The notes below the pieces were generated by a model. It saw nothing but the letters and a program-made list of their open reading frames with translations. It was not told the origin of the DNA and did no database searches. Made by a program: the position numbers and the translations under genes. A DNA stretch of 64,000 nucleotides from Loktanella sp. Lineage in GTDB: Bacteria > Pseudomonadota > Alphaproteobacteria > Rhodobacterales > Rhodobacteraceae. The DNA is taken from positions 118,248 through 182,247 of the forward strand of contig JAFPBO010000033.1 in assembly GCA_017390475.1 (NCBI GenBank), written 5' to 3'. Of this stretch, positions 54,817-62,870 are shown one piece after another. Positions within the stretch are counted from its first letter, which is position 1. Every line of letters starts with the position of its first letter.

Positions 54817-54881
54817 AGAGGAAGGGCGGAGAGAACCCTTCCTCTTCAATTCAGCTATTATTGTTTTTATTTTGCTGAATT
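54817..54881 (-). terminator. Two hairpins after the capsid gene, probable partial terminator
   Basis: AATTCAGC (54848-54855) pairs with GCTGAATT (54874-54881, including the capsid stop). AGAGGAAGGG (54817-54826) pairs with CCCTTCCTCT (54836-54845) around a 9-base loop. On the minus strand the second stem is followed by TTTCAAACC. A leaky terminator here would lower connector expression relative to capsid; RNA-end protection is an alternative. Confidence 0.5.
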
Positions 54882-55995
54882 AAGCTGCTTTAACAGTCAG
54901 AGTTTTGACTGCAGGCGCATGCCATTGTGCTGCACCGCTACGCAGAGAAGCATGGTAGGTGTAGTAACCTGGTTTTGTCTGTTCATAGCGACCAACAGTT
55001 GCAGAAGCGCGGTTTGCAATCACGAGGCCCTTCTTGAAGTCGCCGTATGCAGCAACAACATTTCCACCATCTATTCCAGCCATGTAAGCATTTTCATAGA
55101 TTGGCTGACCGAACAGACGGAATGCACCGATTTGAGCATCAAAGATAAGATCACCACCAGTAGAAGCCGTGTTCAAAGTTCTCAGGGTCTTCATTACGTC
55201 AGTTGAAACAACGAAGGCACCATTTGCACGGTATTGCGGAGCAACCGCAAAGTGCAGGTCAGCAAGGTCATCAAAGCCAACGGCATCAACACCAGCAGTT
55301 TCTACACCTTCAATAGCTTCAACAGCAGTGACATGTGCAGCGGCTTCAATTGCAGCCACTTCATCCAGCATGTCTTGTGCCCAGAAGTTGTCAAAGCCGA
55401 TGATGTCAGAAGCAGCTTCGATAGTGACGTTAGAAAGCGCCTCAATTGTTTTCACCATGACAGTGACTTCAGCCACACCAGCGTTGCCGTTTGCAGTTGT
55501 GTTCTTGTTACCAGCACTTGCTTCAGCAGCACCGTATGCACCAGTACGAACAGGCAGGACCAGAGCCTTGCTTGATGTTTCGATTGTAGATGCCAGAGCG
55601 CGGAAAGGGTTAGCAGCAAACATAGAACCTGTAAGGCCAAATGTATCTGTTGGTGCGCCAACCACGTTCTGAGTAGTAGTGATGTTCTTGATCAGAATGT
55701 CTGCTTCAGCTTTTCCGCCTTCAGCAAGCGCCTTTTCAAATACTTGGTTTATGTTCATGTTTTGTTCTACCTTTTTTGTAATGACAGCAGGGGATGGGAT
55801 TGCGTCTAGTTTCGCCTCAAGCGCCTCTAGAGCGGTTTTCAGTTCAGCAACGTCATCGGAAGTGGCTTTGTTTTCCATTGCCTTTTCGATTGCTTTTTCG
55901 ACATCAGCAGCAAGTGCAGTGCCTTTAAATTTCTCATCAACAGCGCTCTTGATTTCCTCTAGCGCAGCATTTATTTCTGTGTTTAATTCAGTCAT
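54880..55995 (-). CDS. Major capsid protein, HK97 fold
   Basis: A 371-residue protein starting at 55995 (AAAGGAA upstream; the longer frame to 56034 is unlikely). The N-terminal 95 residues are a charged coiled-coil delta domain (EEIKSAVDEKFKG, DDVAELKTALEALEAKLD), the built-in scaffold removed by the protease. The shell domain follows: FGLTGSMFAANPFRALASTI, ANGNAGVAEVTVMVKTIEALSNVTIEAASD, LRTLNTASTGGDLIFDAQIGAFRLFGQPIYENAYMAG. The tail KPGYYTYHASLRSGAAQWHAPAVKTL is typical. Confidence 0.95.
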   Translation of the reverse strand: MTELNTEINAALEEIKSAVDEKFKGTALAADVEKAIEKAMENKATSDDVAELKTALEALEAKLDAIPSPAVITKKVEQNMNINQVFEKALAEGGKAEADILIKNITTTQNVVGAPTDTFGLTGSMFAANPFRALASTIETSSKALVLPVRTGAYGAAEASAGNKNTTANGNAGVAEVTVMVKTIEALSNVTIEAASDIIGFDNFWAQDMLDEVAAIEAAAHVTAVEAIEGVETAGVDAVGFDDLADLHFAVAPQYRANGAFVVSTDVMKTLRTLNTASTGGDLIFDAQIGAFRLFGQPIYENAYMAGIDGGNVVAAYGDFKKGLVIANRASATVGRYEQTKPGYYTYHASLRSGAAQWHAPAVKTLTVKAA

Positions 55996-56005
55996 GGAAG
56001 TTCCT

Positions 56006-56644
56006 TTACAGTTTGAATTGTTTGAGAGCGGCAACTAGTTCCTCAGTCCCAGCTTGTTCATCTCTAAGATTTTTCAGTCCCTTCCAGCCGTGCTGAAAGA
56101 GTGCTTCAATTTCATTTCGGGTTAATCCAGCCTGCTTCAGGACAGACTTGAGTGCCTTAGTTTCAATGAATCCGTCATCGGATTTTACACTAATAACGAC
56201 TGCGCTTTTGTTGGCTGGGTTTAGAACGATGGATGTTTCGACCAATTCTAGCTGGTGAAACTTACGCCCGCCTTTTGGCAGGATTTCATAATCGTTTGAT
56301 CGGAAACCTATTGAAACAGCAGCGACAGCCTTACGTCTTAGAAGCGCTTGAATGTCTTTGCCGAGAGTTGTTTCGGTGTATAGGATTCCTGTTCCCTTGA
56401 CGCCGTGGTCATCTATTTCGAGAGTCTTCCACTCACCGACGATTGACGAAGTGTCATGGTTAAAGAGCATTGGTAGTTTTGCAGAGTCAGGATCGAAAGA
56501 ATTTACAAACTCGTCCAGTGCGCCAGTTTCTATGATGTCACCAACCTGATCCACGTTTTTAAATGTGGTTAGATAAGCAACTACTTCACCATCGGCGCTT
56601 TCCGCTGCCTTCAGGTCAAATTCCTTTATGATCAAATTACTCAT
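56006..56644 (-). CDS. Prohead maturation protease
   Basis: A 212-residue serine protease of the HK97 gp4 family (caseinolytic U35). Active-site region: LPMLFNHDTSSIVGEWK supplies the His and RKAVAAVSIGFRSNDYE the Ser. VVAYLTTFKNVDQVGDIIETGALDEF is the conserved N-terminal block and LELVETSIVLNPANKSAVV the C-terminal one. ATG at 56644 has GAGGTTC. It cleaves the capsid delta domain and is encoded just upstream of it, as usual. Confidence 0.93.
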   Translation of the reverse strand: MSNLIIKEFDLKAAESADGEVVAYLTTFKNVDQVGDIIETGALDEFVNSFDPDSAKLPMLFNHDTSSIVGEWKTLEIDDHGVKGTGILYTETTLGKDIQALLRRKAVAAVSIGFRSNDYEILPKGGRKFHQLELVETSIVLNPANKSAVVISVKSDDGFIETKALKSVLKQAGLTRNEIEALFQHGWKGLKNLRDEQAGTEELVAALKQFKL

Positions 56645-56670
56645 TTGAACCTCATTCTTGTTGTTTGCTT

Positions 56671-56682
56671 TATTTATATGAG
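56671..56682 (-). promoter_or_regulatory. CTCATATAAATA element (late-promoter-like), protease gene
   Basis: The minus strand reads CTCATATAAATAAAGC: the shared element with a 2-base insertion, which creates an exact T4-style TATAAATA. It lies 26 bases upstream of the protease start. Confidence 0.55.
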
Positions 56683-56690
56683 TCGAGTTT

Positions 56691-56873
56691 TCACTCGTTC
56701 CGGGCTTCAAAGGTCCAGCCACGGAGTTCCAGTTCTGATCTTGAAAGACCAAGCTGGCCGATCAGAGGTTCGAGTTTTGGAAGGGAGTAAATGTGACCGT
56801 GAGGATGTTTGACGATCCAGCAAATTACTCTTTTGGGAATGTTTTTGGAGATGGTTGGCTTCTTACTTCTCAT
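56691..56873 (-). CDS. 60-residue phage protein between portal and protease
   Basis: A small basic protein (MRSKKPTISKNIPKRVICWI, then VKHPHGHIYSLPKLEPLIGQLGLSRSELELRGW). It overlaps the portal stop by 11 bases and has AAAGG at good spacing, so it is probably translated. I see no known domain; the second half looks like a small helix-turn-helix-like fold (LPKLEPLIGQLGLSRSELEL), but this is weak. Confidence 0.55.
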   Translation of the reverse strand: MRSKKPTISKNIPKRVICWIVKHPHGHIYSLPKLEPLIGQLGLSRSELELRGWTFEARNE

Positions 56874-58044
56874 CTGTCGGACCTTTCACCTCTTTGGGTT
56901 TCAGTTCCGAAGATTCAGCATAGCCAATGAGGTCGCGGCCTTCGTTGATCGTTAGAAGGCCAGCACCGACCGCTTCAACTGCTACCTTCGTTGCTGTTTG
57001 CATGTCGCCTTTGACAATTTCACTTGAGTCAAATTCAATTTCGAGTGACAGATCATCGAGCAGACCTTCACTCATTTTTTGCTGAATGTTCTTTGTCAGC
57101 GGAGCAATCGAGTCACGGTAAAAACCAGACTGTCTTTGGCTCAAGTTGTCGTACTTAGAACCATCAGCAATCTCGATTGCATATGCAGGCACACGGAAGA
57201 TTGCCGCGATGCGGGTCATGGTCTGGGTTTTGAGCGCCATCATGTCGGCATCGGCAGGTGATTGGCTTTCGACCTGAGTGAATGTCGCGCCGCCATCAAG
57301 GACAGCTATTGACCCTCTTGAGGACCCTGCCCCGCCAAACTTCTCTACCCAGCCTTGCGCAAAGGCTTTCTTCACTTCGGGTGGTAGATCACCAGGATAG
57401 CTAACGACCCCTGAGATAGCAGTACCGTTGCGGAAATAGTCAGCCAGAGTGTTATCAATGGCATTGTCGATTGCGACTAGGTTGGCGCACTGTTTGACCT
57501 TTGACAGGCCATCAATACTTGCACCAATGAAGTCTCGAATGTGGATGATGCGTTCGTCGGGATACAGTGTCCCGTCCTCGTGGCGATAAGAACGCTTGCC
57601 ACTTGCTGACAGAACTGGTGTCATTTGGTCAGCACGAAGCGGGATCAACTCAATGACTTTGCCGGATGATGTTATGACTTTGAGAATGTAGCAGTTGCCG
57701 TATGTCAGCAGGTCAACGACAATGGCGTGTTTGAACTCATACTGACCCATTGCCTTGTTCGGGCGGTTCAGCAGTGCTTGTAGAGAATGATCTGTGATTG
57801 GGTTGAAGCCAACGGCGTCATGTTGCGAGACACCCCAAGGAAGTTGGGCAATAGTCTGTGCAAGAAAACTGACACAAGCAAAGACGGTGGGGTTTTGAAG
57901 TGCGCTTTCAGGAGTAATTGTTTCCCCTGTTCGTGAACTTTTACCGCCGACATATTGAAGCGCGATCGTTCTGTTATTACTAATGCCATCAGTTTTACTT
58001 GGAGATATCCAATTGAACCATGAATTTTGTTTGTTTGATGACAA
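56863..58044 (-). CDS. Portal protein, HK97 family
   Basis: A 393-residue protein forming the dodecameric DNA gate. Family markers: ENP-like SALQNPTVFACVSFLAQTIAQLPWGV, HSLQALLNRPNKAMGQYEFKHAIVVDLLTYGNCYILKV, HIRDFIGASIDGLSKVKQC, GWVEKFGGAGSSRGSIAVLDGGATFTQVESQSPADADMMALKTQTMTRIAAIFRVPA in pattern, and SIAPLTKNIQQKMSEGLL. Length is typical. Own CTCATAAATA element upstream. Confidence 0.95.
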   Translation of the reverse strand: MSSNKQNSWFNWISPSKTDGISNNRTIALQYVGGKSSRTGETITPESALQNPTVFACVSFLAQTIAQLPWGVSQHDAVGFNPITDHSLQALLNRPNKAMGQYEFKHAIVVDLLTYGNCYILKVITSSGKVIELIPLRADQMTPVLSASGKRSYRHEDGTLYPDERIIHIRDFIGASIDGLSKVKQCANLVAIDNAIDNTLADYFRNGTAISGVVSYPGDLPPEVKKAFAQGWVEKFGGAGSSRGSIAVLDGGATFTQVESQSPADADMMALKTQTMTRIAAIFRVPAYAIEIADGSKYDNLSQRQSGFYRDSIAPLTKNIQQKMSEGLLDDLSLEIEFDSSEIVKGDMQTATKVAVEAVGAGLLTINEGRDLIGYAESSELKPKEVKGPTDEK

Positions 58045-58075
58045 GTTGCTAATCCTTATTAGATTCCATTTCTTT

Positions 58076-58085
58076 TATTTATGAG
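58076..58085 (-). promoter_or_regulatory. CTCATAAATA element (late-promoter-like), portal gene
   Basis: Exact CTCATAAATA on the minus strand followed by AAAG, in the 58-base gap between terL and portal, 31 bases before the portal ATG. Confidence 0.6.
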
Positions 58086-58102
58086 AAATGGAAACTGCGG
58101 GA

Positions 58103-59773
58103 TCAGCCGAAGTAAAAATTGAATTCCTTTTTATTTTGAAGCGGGCCGTGGCTTGTTGCACGGCCAATTGCCATGATCATTGCAATGATGGCGTCAATCT
58201 TTAAAGCAGCATCAGCGCCCTTGCGGACCTTGATGTTTTCATTTGCATCAATGTAGATTTCACAGTTTGACAACTGCCATGCTAAGAATGGATCGCCATA
58301 GTGCTTAAGAGTGCCATTCCTTATCAATAGTTCAGTCTCCTTTGATGCAGGAGACATTGCTGATATGGATTGCGGGAACCTGACCATCGTTAGACCAGAT
58401 TCTTGCAGGAGTGCCGTGATTTGGGATGCGTTCCAGTTATCAAATGCGACTTCACGAAGGTCATAGTCAGCATTCAACTGTTCAATGTGCTGTCGGATCA
58501 CGGTATGATCGGCAACTTCACCTTCAGTTATGATTAACTTGCCGTAATCAACTGCCCGATTGTAAATCTGGCGGACGTGTTTCGGGACATTTTTAAATGC
58601 TTCTTCAGGAATGAAGCACGTTGCATCGAAAAAGAATTCGCCATCCTCTGCCCACACTTGGGATACTGCGGTAAGGTCACTAGTCGAGCCAAGGTCCAGC
58701 CCGACATACATCGGCAGGCTTGTTTTGAGTTCAGCAATGCCGTTCTTGTTCCACCTATCGACCTCAATCCATGACGCGCTGGTGCTGATGAACTCGTTCA
58801 GATACTTCGTGCGGAAGTTGGCGCGGGCGGCGGGTATTTCCTCAGCCTTTTTGCATTCCTCAAGCAAGAACTCCCTGCTGACAGACACACCCATGTTCGG
58901 GTTCGCCTTTGCCCAGTTTTCGGGATCAGCCCAATCGTCATCGTCATCAATCTGGTAGGCCAAGGTGAAAATTCGTTCGTCTTCAATGATGCCATCAAGC
59001 ACCTTTTTGGCGTAGTCGAGTTGATCATAGAAATAGTTGGACTGTGCGCCTGATTGTCCGGTCGTGATCATGACAGTCTGCGGGGATTTCTGGGCGCCCA
59101 TCGAACTGGTGATCACGTCGAATAGATCTTGGTTGTTGATCGCGGCAGCCTCATCAACAATCGCCATGCGGATGCTCAGTCCATCTAGTCGCTTGCTTTC
59201 CTTGGACAGAGGCGAATAACGGGACCACTTGTCGCTGTTTGACAGGACGTTTGTTATCTTGTTGATGCCCTTTGTCAGGCGCGGGTCACTGACCTGCATC
59301 ATTCGGGCGCTCATGTTCCAGACAAGCTTTGCCTGTTCCCTCATTGTCGCCAGCGTGACGATTTGAGAACCTTCAGGTGCATACATCAGCTCATAGAGTG
59401 CCAATGCCCCCAGCAAGGTAGACTTGCCGTTCTTACGCCCGACGAGAACGATGGCACTTGTGTATCTACGGATTTCGGGATCGGTTTTATCAACCCAGCC
59501 ATACAGTGAGGCCAGGACGAAGCCTTGCCACGGCTCAAGGACGATGTGTTGACCTGCTACCGTGCCTTCAACGAAGCTGAGTAGTTGGACATAGGCTAAG
59601 ACATGGGCGGCATGTTTATGACTGAAGGTCCAACGAAACGCTTCCGAGCCTTGGTCAACATCGAGGTTTCGGGTGAAGTTTTTGCATTGTTGGCGGACAT
59701 AGAAACTGGCCTTGATCTTGCCTTCCACTACGTCCCGCGCATAACCGATCGCGGAGTCCACGCCGACAGTCAT
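58103..59773 (-). CDS. terL: Terminase large subunit
   Basis: The 556-residue packaging motor ATPase and nuclease. Walker A is VGRKNGKST (residues 111-119) and Walker B is RMAIVDEAAA (Asp207-Glu208), with a coupling motif in MITTGQSG. The RNase H-like nuclease starts at YVGLDLGSTSDLTAV (Asp360, Asp366) and ends with DAIIAMIMAIG. This is the phage terminase family used by HK97-like phages. The ATG overlaps the terS stop by 4 bases (ATGA). Confidence 0.96.
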   Translation of the reverse strand: MTVGVDSAIGYARDVVEGKIKASFYVRQQCKNFTRNLDVDQGSEAFRWTFSHKHAAHVLAYVQLLSFVEGTVAGQHIVLEPWQGFVLASLYGWVDKTDPEIRRYTSAIVLVGRKNGKSTLLGALALYELMYAPEGSQIVTLATMREQAKLVWNMSARMMQVSDPRLTKGINKITNVLSNSDKWSRYSPLSKESKRLDGLSIRMAIVDEAAAINNQDLFDVITSSMGAQKSPQTVMITTGQSGAQSNYFYDQLDYAKKVLDGIIEDERIFTLAYQIDDDDDWADPENWAKANPNMGVSVSREFLLEECKKAEEIPAARANFRTKYLNEFISTSASWIEVDRWNKNGIAELKTSLPMYVGLDLGSTSDLTAVSQVWAEDGEFFFDATCFIPEEAFKNVPKHVRQIYNRAVDYGKLIITEGEVADHTVIRQHIEQLNADYDLREVAFDNWNASQITALLQESGLTMVRFPQSISAMSPASKETELLIRNGTLKHYGDPFLAWQLSNCEIYIDANENIKVRKGADAALKIDAIIAMIMAIGRATSHGPLQNKKEFNFYFG

Positions 59774-60264
59774 TTGCTGACCGTTTTCATGTTCAGGAAG
59801 TCGGCAACGGGATCAGCTTCGACCTGCTTGGTCTTGTCTAGGTTCACCGTGCGAGAACTTGGCAGCAGCCTAAACTCACCCATGATGATCCGCACTTCCC
59901 TTGACGCTTCAAGTGCAAGATTGAATGCCAGCTTCTTGCCTATCATCGCTTCAGGATCAGACTTGTAGTAAGCCAAGGCCGTGACATACATTGCCTGTGC
60001 TTCGACAAGTTGGCTTAACAGGATTGAATCGACTTCCTGAGTCATGCCTTGCTCGTGAAGAACATCAGCAAAGTACTCAAAAATTTCTTTGCGGTTGATT
60101 ACTGGATTGATTTCCAGAAGGTGCTGTTGTGGTTCAACACGCACACGATTCTTTTCAGGCACCAAAACATTTGCATGTCGGTCTGCCCGATATGATCCTT
60201 CAAGTTGGTGCTGTTCAATTGATTTCTTATTACCGCCGCCACTGCGACCTTTTACTCCCGGCAT
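59770..60264 (-). CDS. terS: Terminase small subunit, P27 type
   Basis: A 164-residue protein starting MPGVKGRSGGGNKKSIEQHQLEG at 60264, with GGAGTGAG upstream; the open frame to 60348 is not needed. The middle has FEYFADVLHEQGMTQEVDSILLSQLVEAQAMYVTALAYY, typical of the P27 family that recognises the packaging site. It pairs with terL and lies back to back with an HNH nuclease gene, an arrangement common in phages with cohesive ends. Confidence 0.85.
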   Translation of the reverse strand: MPGVKGRSGGGNKKSIEQHQLEGSYRADRHANVLVPEKNRVRVEPQQHLLEINPVINRKEIFEYFADVLHEQGMTQEVDSILLSQLVEAQAMYVTALAYYKSDPEAMIGKKLAFNLALEASREVRIIMGEFRLLPSSRTVNLDKTKQVEADPVADFLNMKTVSK

Positions 60265-60292
60265 TCTCACTCCATTCCGTTCTGTTCCTAAA

Positions 60293-60302
60293 TATTTATG
60301 AG
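60293..60302 (-). promoter_or_regulatory. CTCATAAATA element (late-promoter-like), terminase genes
   Basis: Exact CTCATAAATA on the minus strand followed by TTTAGGAACAGAAC, 28 bases upstream of terS. It lies in the short divergent gap with the HNH gene. Confidence 0.6.
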
Positions 60303-60324
60303 AAACAGGAACTGGGGAGATTGA

Positions 60325-60669
60325 ATGAAACGAGTTAAGAACAGTCACACAGACTCAAGGACGAGCAATGTAATCAAACATCGGCCGCCGGTAGTTGAAA
60401 ATGAAATTGCTGAGATACATAACCACAAGTGGTATCATCAAAAGAGGTGGACAACGATCAGGCTCATCCAGCTATCAAAGCAGCCATTGTGCCAGCGGTG
60501 CTTAAGTTACGATGAAGTCAAGCCCGCGCTTCATGTCGATCACGTTATGCCTCATGCAGGCGATGCCAAGTTGTTTTTCAACACGAGCAACTTGCAAAGC
60601 CTCTGTCACAGTTGCCACAGCTTCAAGACCAAGGCAGAACAACGTGGCGAGTACTTGGATTTCCGTTGA
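60325..60669 (+). CDS. HNH endonuclease
   Basis: A 114-residue nuclease with the HNH core: LCQRCL, then LHVDHVMPHAGDAKLFFNTSNLQSLCHSCHSFKT, giving two Cys pairs for structural zinc and the catalytic His in VDHV, Asn in NTSNLQ and His in CHSCH. GGGGAGATTG precedes the ATG. In HK97 and related phages an HNH protein next to terminase is required with TerL for specific cos cleavage, which is its likely role here. It is on the opposite strand from the structural genes. Confidence 0.88.
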   Translation: MKRVKNSHTDSRTSNVIKHRPPVVENEIAEIHNHKWYHQKRWTTIRLIQLSKQPLCQRCLSYDEVKPALHVDHVMPHAGDAKLFFNTSNLQSLCHSCHSFKTKAEQRGEYLDFR

Positions 60670-60862
60670 AGGTATGGCAACACTATTGACCTAATTGGTC
60701 GATTTGTTGACACGTTAAAAAATTACATGGGGGATTGTGTTCCAGTTAACGTCAAGATTATTAACTGTGGACAAATTCTCAATGTTTTTCACATTTAAAC
60801 TTGAGAATGATCACCATCAGTGTAGAGATACCCTCAAGAATTTACGCTACCTTGAGGGATCA

Positions 60863-62008
60863 ATGTCAAACCTACCTGCAAACAACAGTGACGACGAAGA
60901 TAAGGTTGTCATTACCCTGACAAGAAAACAGTTTTCTGACTTTGTTTTTACGCATGTTCAAACTCCCAGTGAGGAACTAAGAACAGTTGATATGGGGTTT
61001 GACCTAACGAAGGATAAGTTGAAGCATATTGTCGATAAGCTCAACTATTATATTGACAAGAACAACAGGCTGCTCAACAAAGAGTTTTCAGCTACAGTCT
61101 ATGTTAAAGAAGGACAGTTGATCAAGCGCAACTCATATGATGACTTCTTCAATGTGGACGGCTTTGCTTCTGGTTTTGTGGAGACTGTAAGTGTAACGCT
61201 CTCCTATCTCATTGACTTTAACTCAGGCTATGAAAGCTCACAACCCGAGAAACAGGTTATTGTATTGCGATTTATTTGCATAGAAAACAAAGACTCTTCA
61301 GTCTGGACTGAAATTCGCACAACAGAGTTTACTTGGCCAGCGCCAATCTTTCAGCTTATCGAAAAAGAGCTAGACGAACTCTCTGCTGAACTTCAGGAAA
61401 AGAATCCAATAAGTAGCTCACCATTCTTCTTACCAGTAAAAATCATTTCCACATCCAAATACATTCAAAGCAAATTGGTTGATGTCGCAAGCATTATGGT
61501 AATTTCATTCATTCTTGTAATGCTAGGTGCCTTTATTATGAATATAAGGGCCAGCAGCGCCGAGACTCGCATCGTTCAAATATATGACAGCGCCAGTGAA
61601 AGCTTCATACCTGTTGAAACAAATGAGTATTTTAGTGAGGATGACTGGCGGGAAAGAGTCGCCCTTGTTCGCGACAGCAGAAATCTCAGGTCGTACTTCA
61701 ATGAAATTCCAAGCGAAGACTCTCCCAAACTTGGATTATTTTCTCTTATTAAGAATATACTACTTGCCACACCCGCTTGGCTCTACGTTTTAATGACGGC
61801 AGTATCAATCTGGACCTTTCTTAACTTGCGAGAATTTTCACGATTTAAGGAGAATAAGGTTGGACGAATTTGGCTTACGAAAAGAGATATTCCAGCCAGA
61901 CAAGGTCGTTCACATACAGAAGGTATCGCGACATCAATTGCCATTGGGTTTATGGGATCAGCACTCTTTGCGGCATTTCTTGCGTCGCTTACAAGCATTT
62001 TGAGTTGA
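60863..62008 (+). CDS. Unknown three-TM membrane protein (prophage passenger gene)
   Basis: About 381 residues from ATG 60863, which has GAGGGATC upstream; GTG 60737 or ATG 60782 would lengthen it to 423 or 408. Residues 1-200 are a soluble alpha/beta domain. Membrane segments lie near 207-229, 299-322 and 354-378, with an acidic loop of about 70 residues between the first two. No known family or catalytic motif is seen. Its base composition is AT-rich and it lies between the HNH gene and silencer region, opposite to neighbouring genes, so it is probably expressed in the lysogen. Superinfection exclusion or a defence role is possible but unproven. Confidence 0.65.
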   Translation: MSNLPANNSDDEDKVVITLTRKQFSDFVFTHVQTPSEELRTVDMGFDLTKDKLKHIVDKLNYYIDKNNRLLNKEFSATVYVKEGQLIKRNSYDDFFNVDGFASGFVETVSVTLSYLIDFNSGYESSQPEKQVIVLRFICIENKDSSVWTEIRTTEFTWPAPIFQLIEKELDELSAELQEKNPISSSPFFLPVKIISTSKYIQSKLVDVASIMVISFILVMLGAFIMNIRASSAETRIVQIYDSASESFIPVETNEYFSEDDWRERVALVRDSRNLRSYFNEIPSEDSPKLGLFSLIKNILLATPAWLYVLMTAVSIWTFLNLREFSRFKENKVGRIWLTKRDIPARQGRSHTEGIATSIAIGFMGSALFAAFLASLTSILS

Positions 62009-62032
62009 GGCGCTTAACTAAACGAAATCAGC

Positions 62033-62365
62033 CTACCTTAGCTGCAACTTTTCCCTGTAGAGCACTTGCCGTGTTTCACGGTTGATCACACTCATGAATG
62101 ATAGGAAGGTTGCCATATAGTTGTTGTTATTGTCGGCGAAAACGTTTGGTCTTGATCTAACCATGGCATTACCAGTTGCAGCACTTTCATTCATACACAA
62201 GGATTCGACGATCAGGGATGCGCCTTCATCTAGACTAACAATCACGCTGGCTACGTCGGTCTTGTGACGATCAACACAGTCGTAATATGCGTTCCACTCC
62301 TCCTCTTCAGCGCTTGCCATGCTTGCTCCCATTAAAAACATACTTAGTATCAATAGATTTTTCAT
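62033..62365 (-). CDS. Small exported protein of unknown function
   Basis: A 110-residue protein with a signal peptide (MKNLLILSMFLMGASMASA) and a short acidic mature part containing two cysteines (YYDCVDRHKTDVASVIVSL and SLCMNESA), possibly a disulphide. Convergent with the membrane-protein gene, 24 bases apart. No domain recognised; a periplasmic passenger protein of the prophage. Confidence 0.6.
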   Translation of the reverse strand: MKNLLILSMFLMGASMASAEEEEWNAYYDCVDRHKTDVASVIVSLDEGASLIVESLCMNESAATGNAMVRSRPNVFADNNNNYMATFLSFMSVINRETRQVLYREKLQLR

Positions 62366-62460
62366 ATGATTGCCAATCTATGACTTCGGTTCTAGTGGTT
62401 GATGGCCACAGTTTTACTTGCAGCCATCAAGGCAGGTCATGGAAGTATTGCTTGACGTAA

Positions 62461-62799
62461 TTACCGCCCTTGGATACGTGTCTCTTCGATGTCCTTGCCG
62501 GCGGCTTCCCAGTCTTGGACCCACTGTGGCTTTGGACGTACTGGCCCTGCCCATGTCTGCTTCAGATTGTCGGGATTCTGGTACATCGCCTTCAGGCGCT
62601 CACGGGTCTTGCCAGACTTGTTGTTGGTGTTCCGGTTGGAGGTAGACAATCCGCCAAACAACTCTTCAATATCATAGCCCATATCACGGGCCATTTTGCT
62701 CAGCTTATCCTTTGCTTGAGCCTTGCCTTTTGCATGCTCAATCTGTTTGTCAAGTTCTCGTCTCTGTTGCTCAAGTCTTTCAAGTTCAGCGTCGTTCAT
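62461..62799 (-). CDS. H-NS family nucleoid protein carried by the prophage
   Basis: A 112-residue protein with an N-terminal coiled coil (LERLEQQRRELDKQIEHAKG) and a C-terminal DNA-binding domain matching the H-NS/HvrA pattern: KTRERLKAMYQNPDNLKQTWAGPVRPKPQWVQDWEAAGKDIEETRI in outline, corresponding to the Y-x-(N/D)-P-x-N-x-x-x-T-W-x-G-x-G-x-x-P-x-W core. H-NS-like proteins oligomerise on AT-rich DNA and silence it. AAGGAAACAC precedes the ATG. The usual central R/Q-G-R minor-groove loop appears altered to GPVRPKP, so affinity may differ. Confidence 0.78.
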   Translation of the reverse strand: MNDAELERLEQQRRELDKQIEHAKGKAQAKDKLSKMARDMGYDIEELFGGLSTSNRNTNNKSGKTRERLKAMYQNPDNLKQTWAGPVRPKPQWVQDWEAAGKDIEETRIQGR

Positions 62800-62870
62800 T
62801 GTGTTTCCTTTTCTGTTGTTCTGGCGTTGTTAGATAGCAATTGCTTCGTGTTGTAAAGTATTTGCACTTG

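Noticed and set aside
44862-60264. Rhodobacterales gene transfer agent
   Set aside because: Gene order (terminase, portal, protease, capsid, tail) is similar, but the block is AT-rich, has a P27 terminase small subunit, a collagen-like fibre, passenger genes and a junction in comM, all pointing to a recently acquired prophage rather than a resident agent.
44975-60302. T4-like (contractile) phage suggested by the TATAAATA-type elements
   Set aside because: No sheath, baseplate wedge or T4-type capsid genes are present; the capsid, protease and tail genes are HK97/siphovirus type. Only the promoter-like motif resembles T4.
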